Assembly (NCBI GenBank): GCA_002964805.2
Contig: PUDQ02000001.1
Location: 7,216,001 to 7,280,000 of the forward strand
Direction of reading: 5' to 3'
Length of the DNA stretch: 64,000 bases
Source of the DNA: Trametes villosa
Lineage: Eukaryota > Basidiomycota > Agaricomycetes > Polyporales > Polyporaceae
Below, piece after piece: positions 57,042 through 64,000 of the stretch. A program made the position numbers and the translations under genes. Positions within the stretch are counted from its first letter, which is position 1, and every line of letters starts with the position of its first letter. Below the pieces are notes generated by a model. It saw only the letters and a program-made list of their open reading frames with translations. It did no database searches and had not been told where the DNA came from.

Positions 57042-57988
57042 AAAGTTTCCGCCCACCTGTAGCTATCGCGATCGCCTATGTATCGACTATCCGTATAGCA
57101 TTTCAATTCCCTCTCAACCTCCTACGTTCGATCGCCGGGGCGTGAAAAACCGGCCACCGCCAAGTTCCACTAGTCACTACCGCTTCCAATTGCGCAATGT
57201 AGCCATGCCAGGATAATCTCACCGCCTGCACACGAGCTCGACACCGCCATGCACATGATGAACGCCACTGGCATTAAGAGGGGGTGCGCTATATCTAGCC
57301 GACATGTAAACAAGAAACGTGTGCACAGCAGAGCATCGAGCGACAAAAGGCACATGGGAGACTCGAGAGAGAGACAGGGGAAGATGGATGGTGATATCCT
57401 ACTGATACAGGTTTGCGGGACGCAATGCGGGAAGGGCAGGAATACGGAATAAGCTTATCCGGGGCCGCTCGTAACAAATGCGTACTGCGAAGCGAGGACA
57501 ATGCGTAAGGAAAAGATGGCTAGAGACAACAACAAGCGTATCGATGAAGCGGATAACGGGAGAGGCGCGGCCGCCCTCGGATCTACCGTGCGCCTGAGTG
57601 TCCGGCAGGTCAGGACGAAGGGCGGGCAGCGCAGCCAGGGTCCTAGCGATTCTTGGAGCGAGACGAGACGGGTCGGGTCGGGTTGGACGGTATATCGCCC
57701 GCGCAGAACGAGCGCAGAGCGGGGGTGGGCGGCCGGCGGGCGAGAACTAGAAAAAGCGGGCATGGGTTCACATGCGGCGAAGACAGGCGCACGGGCAGGA
57801 CGCGCGAAGGGGTGGCATGGACATGAAAGTCGAAGTGCGTGTGCGCAGCGGCGCGGTGGCGGTGGCAGGAACGAGCGGGCGGCGGGCGTCGAGCCGTGAT
57901 GGTACAAGGTATGTGTCTGCACATGGTATAACCGGACGGGGTCCCGGTCGTTGGGCGGCGTCATTACACAAGCTCAAGCATGCACCAT
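57042..57988. other. Convergent spacer downstream of AA9
   Basis: I find no gene. Purine-rich plus-strand open frames near 57501-57899 are compositionally biased and overlap frames on the other strand. Confidence 0.4.
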
Positions 57989-59733
57989 TTATTCGTTGCG
58001 CACCTGGGCCGACCACAGTCAGTTTCACAGACATCTGTTAGATGATAGAAGGGGGACTCACCACAAGGCGACGAACAGGCTGCTCCACGGGACTGTCCTT
58101 GCTCGCCGGCGGCGCGCCCACCCCAAACTCATCCGGGAGGCGCGGCGACGCCGCCGGCACCTTCGGCGCACTCGGATCCAGCAGCTCGACATGCGTCAGC
58201 GTGTCCTTGCGCTCGCGCGGCGCCCCGTTCTCGACCGCAGGCGAGTTCAGCAGCGACGTGCGGCGCGCGGGCTGCGCGGCGCCCATCCCCGCGGCGGCCT
58301 GCAGCGGGGGCTTCGTGAGGGACACGCTCGAGATCGGGCTGGGCGCGTTCGTCGCGACGGCTTCTGCGATCGGGTTGGGGGGCGCGATGTACAGCGCGGG
58401 TGGGGGCTTGCGGTGCGCCGAGGGACGGCGCTGTGGGCCCTGGCTCTGTGCGCCCGCGCCTACGCCCGCCATAACGGGGGCGTCGTATGCGAGGCCACCG
58501 TACGCGTCCTCCACACCGCCGTATGCCTGGTCGAACTGGTTCTGGTTCTGAGGCTGCTGCTGTTGGGGCGCGGCGGCGGCGGCGTTGCCGTAGCCGTAGT
58601 TCCAGTTCCCGTACGTCGTGTTCTGCTCCTGGCTCGGGAACGCGTAGGTGTTGTACGCGGGCTGCGCGGGGTACGCGTTCGCCATGCGCGACGGGGCGGG
58701 CGCGGGCGCGTACTGCGAGGGCGCGTACCCGCTGCTCTCGTACATGCCCCGCGGCTGCACCTGGGGCTGTGAGAGAACGCCGTGGCCCGACGAGCTGCCG
58801 TGGCCGTTGCTCGAGCCGCCCTCGATGCTGCCCCCCGCGCCACCGCCGCCGCCGGAACCTGCGCCCTTCTCCGCGTCGCTCACGAGGTTCGCGGTGGAGA
58901 AGTCGAGGATGTCCTGGTGGATGCGCTCGTTGCGGCGCTTGCGGATCGCCCAGGTCGCAATCGCGATGATGAGGACGAGGCCGACGAGCGACGCGGCGGT
59001 GATCACGCCGACGGAGAGCGCCTTGTTTTGCAGGAAGCTCTTCGGCGTGTTCGAGGCGTCTGCGGTCCCGGAGGGCGCTGCGGAGCTCGAGGAGCTGGAG
59101 CTGGGGAGTGAGGCGGCACCGGTAGCGGTGTTGCTTGCGGCGGGGGGCGCGGTCGCGCTGTCGGTCGCGGATGCTGTGGCCGACTGCTGGGTGCTCGTTG
59201 TGCTTGCGGTATCGGAAGTCGACAAACTGCTTTCGGACGTAGCACTGGACGAACTCGTGGCCGAGGAGGTATCACTTGTGGATGTGGAGGTTGCGCTTGT
59301 GCTCGTTGCAGACCTGTGTAGGCCGACGATAAGTCTCCCTGCGACAATCGAGAAAAAGTGGTACGCACGCGCTTGTACCGGGCGTCGTAAGAGAGATGGT
59401 GGGGGACGTGACCGTAGCAGAGACCGTTGCGGACGTCTTTGTTGACTTCGGGCCCGGGAGGCCGATTGGCGTCAGGATCGGCGAGAGCGCAGTGGACAGC
59501 CCGCCCAAGCCGGGAAAACCAGAGAAGGGATCCCCGCTGTAAGAGCCACATCTGTCAGAAAACGCGTTCGGGTCGCGCAGCACAGAACCACACTCACAAG
59601 AGACCGTCTCCGCCCAACACTGCAGAGATACGTACAAGCTGATCAGCGACTGACTTCTGTTCGCGAGCGGAGGCGGGAGCGACTTACGGCCACCGGCGCG
59701 CGGGTGTGCTTGGAAGACGCGGGGGTTGGACAT
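57989..59733 (-). CDS. Single-pass membrane protein with Ser/Thr-rich ectodomain
   Basis: Predicted 543-aa protein of a type common in Agaricomycetes, with sensor-like architecture. Minus-strand exons are 59733-59369, 59313-58062 and 58003-57989. The N-terminal half has a Cys-containing region (CWAETVSCECGSVLRD), then a long Ser/Thr/Ala-rich stretch that is probably O-glycosylated. A transmembrane helix at about 222-245 (VGVITAASLVGLVLIIAIAT) is followed by a basic stop (RKRRNERIHQDIL) and a ~290-residue cytosolic tail rich in Gly, Ala, Gln, Tyr and Pro. No signal peptide is obvious, so the true start may differ. The last 58-bp intron has an exact GTGAGT donor and a CTGAC branch site; if it is not used, the protein ends at 58038. 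Cell-wall sensing is a guess from architecture only. Confidence 0.7.
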
Positions 59734-60463
59734 GGTGCGACGCGATTAGCAGTTCGAGTGGTACACTTTTGGCTGTTCAAGGAGTGTGGGGCGTCGACCG
59801 TCGGCGTTGACCGCTGTGGTCTTCCAGCGACCACAGGGAGGGTAGGGAGGTGGGGGGAAGGAGAGAGTGCGTGTGGGCCAGCCTGGGAGGGGGCGGGCAA
59901 GGTGTATGCGGGTGGTGTGGACAAAGAGGGAGACAAAAGAGGGCGGGAGGTGCGAGCGCAAAGACGGAGGGTGTCAGAGGGGGACGATAGACCGGCTATA
60001 CAGACAGGTGGAGCACTCGACATCGCATTAAACTATTGTCCACCGCGCTCGCCCCCCGGTCCCTCGCATCCGTTGGCATCGAAACAGCCATGCGTCGCCC
60101 ATCCCATCTCCCTCGACCTCCCGGCCAGACTCACCACACGGCCTACGCCCGGTCTCTCCTCCCTCGCACGAGCTCGTGTGTGCGATGGAGGGCATGTTCA
60201 CCGCAGATGCCGTCGAGCGACGTTGCTACGCAGACCGCAGCGGGCAGTGGGCACAGGCCACCGCGTCATTGTCCACGCGTAGGCGCCCACTCGCTGCCTC
60301 CAATCACGGGATCACGATTGTTACATAAGCTACACAGAGGACACAAACTCGGAATCCTTCGCAAGACGGTATACAGCTACTGAGAACACACACACGTCCA
60401 AGATCGAAAACAACAACAGGACCCAGTACTTACAGCGCAATTCGCGGGTATCGGGTATCGTCT
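59734..60463. other. Spacer between membrane protein and PKA genes
   Basis: No gene recognised; it should hold the promoter of the membrane-protein gene and the 3' end of the PKA regulatory subunit gene. Confidence 0.4.
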
Positions 60464-62025
60464 TCACCGCCTCAAGTTCACCCCATAGCTCTGCCCCGCG
60501 TTCCGTTCCATGATCTCGCGCAGGGGCCCGAGCAGACGCGTGAACGCGTGCGCGTCGAGCGCAGCTACCTTCAACCGCGGTGTGGACGGGCTTGTCCTCA
60601 GGACCGCGCTCACCGTAGCAGCGCGCGGTTCTAGTCGTAGCAGCGCGAGTTCTGCAAGCACCGTGAGCCCGAAGAACAATCACGGGTTAAGTGTGCATAA
60701 GACGTACCGCCAAAGTAGTCGCCCTTTTTCAACTGCCCGACGACCTCAGACCCACTCCCGTCGGCCGCAGCCTTCGTCACAACCGCGTTCCCCTCCTCCA
60801 CGAAGAAGAACGTGTCGCCCATCTCGCCCTGCCGCACCACCGGCTCGCCGTCCTCGTACACCCGGCTCACGAGCGCGTCCGCGATCTTGCTCCGCTCCTC
60901 GGGCTCGAGCGACGCGAGCAGGTCCACCGACGACAGGAACTGCTCGTACATCGTCCGCCGCCGGTGCGCCGCCTTCAGGATGATCGTGCGGAACGTGATC
61001 CGGTCGAGCGACCAGAGCGTCGACGGCTCCATCGCGAGCACCGTCGCCGCGCGCGGGTGCCCGTACATGAGCGCGAGCTCGCCAAACGAGCTGCCCTCCT
61101 TGCACTCCGCGACCTTCTTCCCGAACTCGGGGTGGTACCCCGTCTGCGTGAACCGCTCCGTGCTCGCCAGCGCGCCGTTCAGCCACGCGGGCGGCAGCGG
61201 CTCCGGGCGGATGTAGCAGTGCAGCAGCCCGCTCTCGACGACGTAGAAGTACTCGCCGACGTCGCCCTGGCGGATCACGACCTCGTTCTCGACCACGCGG
61301 CACTCGCGCATCGCGTTCAGCACGCCCGTCTCCTGCTCCTCGTCCAGGTCGCGGAAGATGAAGTTGTTCGCGATCGACGCGCGGATGCGCCGCAGCTGGT
61401 CGTCCGTCTTCGCGAACACCGGCAGCGGCTCGTACGTCTCGCTGTCCACCGGGATCGACTCCGCGGAAACGGACGTGCGCCGCGCGAGGATCGTCGCCGT
61501 CGGCGGGTGCAGGAAGTCGCCCGGGCTCGGGTCCGCGCTGCTGAAGCTGAACCCGCCCCCGTTTGCGAACGACGCGAACGGGTTCGGGGCGGACACGGGC
61601 GTCGTCGGCGCGATGTCCTCGCCCTCGAACTGGAAGCTCGGCGGGCTCACGGGCGTGAGCGTGCCAGTGGCGTTGTCGGGCAGGAGCGCGTTGCCCGGGA
61701 CGTTCAAGGTGCCAAACGGGCTGGGGGTCGTCCGCCCGTTGTGCATCGACTGCCGGGGCTTGTTGTACGCCTGGTGCGAGAAGGGGGAGACGCTCGTCGG
61801 GCCTACCGCGGTCGGGCTGAGCGGCGTGTCCATGTAGTGGTCCTCGGGCAGTGCAGTGGCAAGGGTCGAGTGGCGGGAGAGGACGTCGCGGGAACGGGCA
61901 CGCTGCTCTTGTAAGCGTGTCTGGAACCAGTTGGCGCACCACTGGAGGGTATCTTTTGGTTGTACCCGCTGCACGTCGCGGGTAAGCTCAGAGATGAGCG
62001 AATCGAACGTCGATGCGTCCGACAT
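60464..62025 (-). CDS. cAMP-dependent protein kinase regulatory subunit
   Basis: Predicted 501-aa PKA regulatory subunit that holds the catalytic subunit inactive until cAMP binds. Minus-strand exons are 62025-60708 and 60651-60464. The N-terminal docking region reads LISELTRDVQRVQPKDTLQW. A disordered Pro/Ser-rich linker leads to the inhibitor site RRTSVS (182-187), which has a phosphorylatable Ser as in type II subunits and yeast Bcy1. Two cyclic-nucleotide-binding domains follow; their phosphate-binding cassettes are FGELALMYGHPRAAT (314-328) and FGELALLRLEPRAAT (439-453), the second split by the intron. Between strands of the first domain is an extra segment (residues ~274-306), longer than in animals. 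The 501-aa length is somewhat above yeast Bcy1. Assignment is secure. Confidence 0.95.
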
Positions 62026-62949
62026 GGCGCCGACAGGGAGATTCCCAGGGGATGCGAGAACAAGGGGGTGCGGGGCTAGCTCGGGCGGCAGGCGTTGTCT
62101 GCGTGGCGGGTGTGGGAGAGGCGGGAGGCGAGGGGAGCGGGGGGACAAGGGAGTGGCTCGGACGAGTTAAGTAGTGCGCTGTATCAAACGCTGTGAGCGA
62201 TGGACATTGGCTGTTCGCGGACACGTGGTGGGTGATGTCCGTGCCTCTGCGCGCCGCGTCAGTCGGGCGAGGGCAGCGAGGGACGGCGTCGCGCGCACCT
62301 TCGATTGCTCCTTGTACTCTCCTCGTCCGCAGGCTCGGAGGACTTTGTTCTCCCACAGCCCTTGCTCTCTTTCTGGTAGGATTGTGACGGTGCGTCACGG
62401 TCACTTTACGGATGCACTTGCCCCAGCAGTGGCTTGTAGAGGAGTACTCAAGGTCGGATGTTAGTGTCCAGGGTACCAGCTGGGATGAACGAGTACGTAG
62501 GTACAGGAAATGTATGAAGCTGATCGTAGAGGGAGATCAAGACCGCGCGTCGACTTCTCGGCCTTCATTCATCGAGCGCTTAAGCATCGGAGCTTGCCGA
62601 AACGTTCAGTAAGAGCTGCTAATCTTTGCACTCACCACGATGCTACTTAACGTTACGACTGGAAAATGTTAACGTGAAGCTGTTCCTTGGGTAGTCCAGC
62701 CCATGCAGTCCTCGACACAGCGAGCTGCGATGGCTTTGAGTAGCCGGGCGTACTACGTCACGCATGATGACTCATCACGTGCACTGCGTCACTCGTCGTG
62801 CCTCCACGTCGGCTGAGAAGGAGTCGCGATAGCTCAGCCTGTCCGTGTCCTCTTCTCTTCTCTGCTCAAGCCCAGCGTCCTCTTCCCACCTCGTACTGCG
62901 CCAAGACAGCTTCATTGCTGCATCTTTGCCTTCCCGCTAACTTGTCTCC
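62026..62949. promoter_or_regulatory. Divergent promoter region, PKA-R and UBL genes
   Basis: These 924 bp lie between the two start codons, and I see no gene. TGACGCACGT-like and CATCACGTGCAC sequences near 62390 and 62773 are possible bZIP or bHLH sites, which is only suggestive. Confidence 0.4.
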
Positions 62950-64000
62950 ATGTCTGCCGCTTCCTTGCGAGTTGAGCTCCCGGCGTACTCCCACTCCTTT
63001 CAGGTCAATGCCCCGCCACAGTCCACCATACGTGATGTCAAGCAGGAGATCGCCAGGGTCTGCCCAGGCTCACCATCGCCCGAGGGTCAGCGGCTCGTCT
63101 TCAAGGGCCGCTTCCTGAACGACGACGAGAAGGTGGAGGACGTCTGGAAGGTGCGCAGCACTTGCGGCTCGCCCGGAGAACATACGGACTGACGACGATT
63201 CCAGTCTCCGGATGATTCACGGGTCGTCCACCTCGCTGTCCACCCGTCTGCTTGGACTGGCGCACCTCCGACCCTCCCGCCGGCCGCTCAGTCAGCGTCG
63301 CCTGCCTCCCCGGCGACCCCAGCTCCGCGAGGTGCTCCCGCAATGCAGCAGAGGCCGCACACCCAGGCAGCTCGGCCTGGTAATCCGACCGGCTTCGCAC
63401 CTTCACCTCTGGAAGGCACACCCGTTCTGGCGTACATACAGCACCTGCACAACGTTGCTTTGTCGGCTCTATCCGCCGGTGCGGTTCCCCTGCCGCCGCA
63501 GCCGCCTGCGCCCGAGCTCGAGAACTGGCGCCTCTCAGCCGTGAATGTCTACCGCAACCGAGGATGGGAGTGGCCGGCAGTGTTCGACGAGCCGTTCCCC
63601 TCCGGCAGCCCAGAGCCAGGCGCTGTCTACGAGCCCGTCACACTCGAGTACGTCTTCGCAATGTCAGAGCTGCATGCGATTACCTGACACCGCCCCCAGC
63701 GGCCAGCCCTATCTGTCACTCACCACGCCAAACGCCACGCCAACCGCTGCGCAGGCACACGCGCTGAAGATCCTCTCGCACTCGTTCTCCATCCTCTCGA
63801 TGGCGCACGAGCCGCTGCTCTACATGCCGCCCACCCCAGCGTACCCGACGCCGACGACGAACCTCAATCAGCGCCTGCAGGAGCTCGGCTTCCCGCCGCT
63901 GCGGCCGATACCCAACCACAACGTGCCGCGCAACGGCAACGATGCGCCCGCCGGCGCGGAGATCCGCGCGATCCCCGTGCGCGCGCTGCTCGTGCCCCTC
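62950..64000 (+). CDS. Ubiquitin-like-domain protein, HERP/Dsc3-like, 5' part
   Basis: The N-terminal 315 residues of a gene that runs past the window end. Exons: 62950-63150, 63205-63647 and 63700 onward. Residues 1-80 are a ubiquitin-like domain: LRVELPAYSHSFQVNAPPQ, TIRDVKQEIARVC, EGQRLVFKGRFLNDDEKV and, across the first intron, DSRVVHLAVHP. A Pro/Ala-rich linker and then ELENWRLSAVNVYRNRGWEW follow. This layout resembles Herp/Usa1-type proteins or fungal Dsc3, which work in ER-linked protein degradation and normally have C-terminal membrane helices; those would lie outside the window, so the subtype is open. Confidence 0.75.

Noticed and set aside
60691..61914. 407-codon plus-strand open frame
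   Set aside because: It lies antisense to the PKA regulatory subunit and its sequence (Arg/Val/His-rich) is typical of the complement of a GC-rich gene.

Overview
The window looks like nuclear DNA of a wood- or litter-decaying Agaricomycete (Basidiomycota), probably a polypore-type fungus. It is GC-rich, genes are split by many introns of about 48-65 bp with GT...CTGAC/CTAAC...AG signals, and the gene content fits: a fungal sesquiterpene synthase, a GH9 endoglucanase with a C-terminal membrane anchor, an AA9 lytic polysaccharide monooxygenase (LPMO), and large F-box families. All exon models were built by hand from splice signals, reading phase and remembered family motifs; no search was run.

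Layout. 1-8.3 kb: 3' end of an ITP pyrophosphatase, a Ran1/Pat1-like kinase, SAP18 with a long RGG/RS tail, an AlkB-like dioxygenase and a sesquiterpene synthase. 8.5-24.3 kb: a five-exon NEDD8/Rub1 gene divergent from the first of six tandem F-box genes; genes 2-6 are close paralogs. 24.4-28.3 kb: a Gfo/Idh/MocA oxidoreductase divergent from the GH9 gene. 28.5-32.7 kb: two direct copies of a ~0.8 kb unexplained element whose exon-like blocks are nearly identical while its intron-like blocks differ; a seventh, unrelated F-box gene lies between them. 33-37.8 kb: sulfite reductase flavoprotein subunit (MET10) and uracil phosphoribosyltransferase. 38.4-44.5 kb: two spherulin-4-like secreted proteins around an aspartic protease gene that carries a frameshift. 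45.2-49.6 kb: a 13-exon ChaC-type gamma-glutamylcyclotransferase, with 14-nt and 6-nt exons, and a Ytp1-like membrane protein. 49.6-52.9 kb: a stretch in which I recognise no gene. 52.9-62 kb: a 15-exon MFS transporter, the AA9 LPMO, a single-pass Ser/Thr-rich membrane protein and the PKA regulatory subunit. The window ends inside a gene for a protein with an N-terminal ubiquitin-like domain.

Themes. The ubiquitin-like and SCF theme is strong: NEDD8, which activates cullin ligases, shares a 301-bp intergenic region with an F-box array. The secreted or surface set (GH9, AA9, spherulin-4 pair, aspartic protease, surface protein) fits extracellular biomass degradation. MET10 and the glutathione-degrading cyclotransferase both touch sulfur metabolism but are not adjacent. 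The terpene synthase has no P450 or other tailoring genes beside it, so no biosynthetic cluster is visible.
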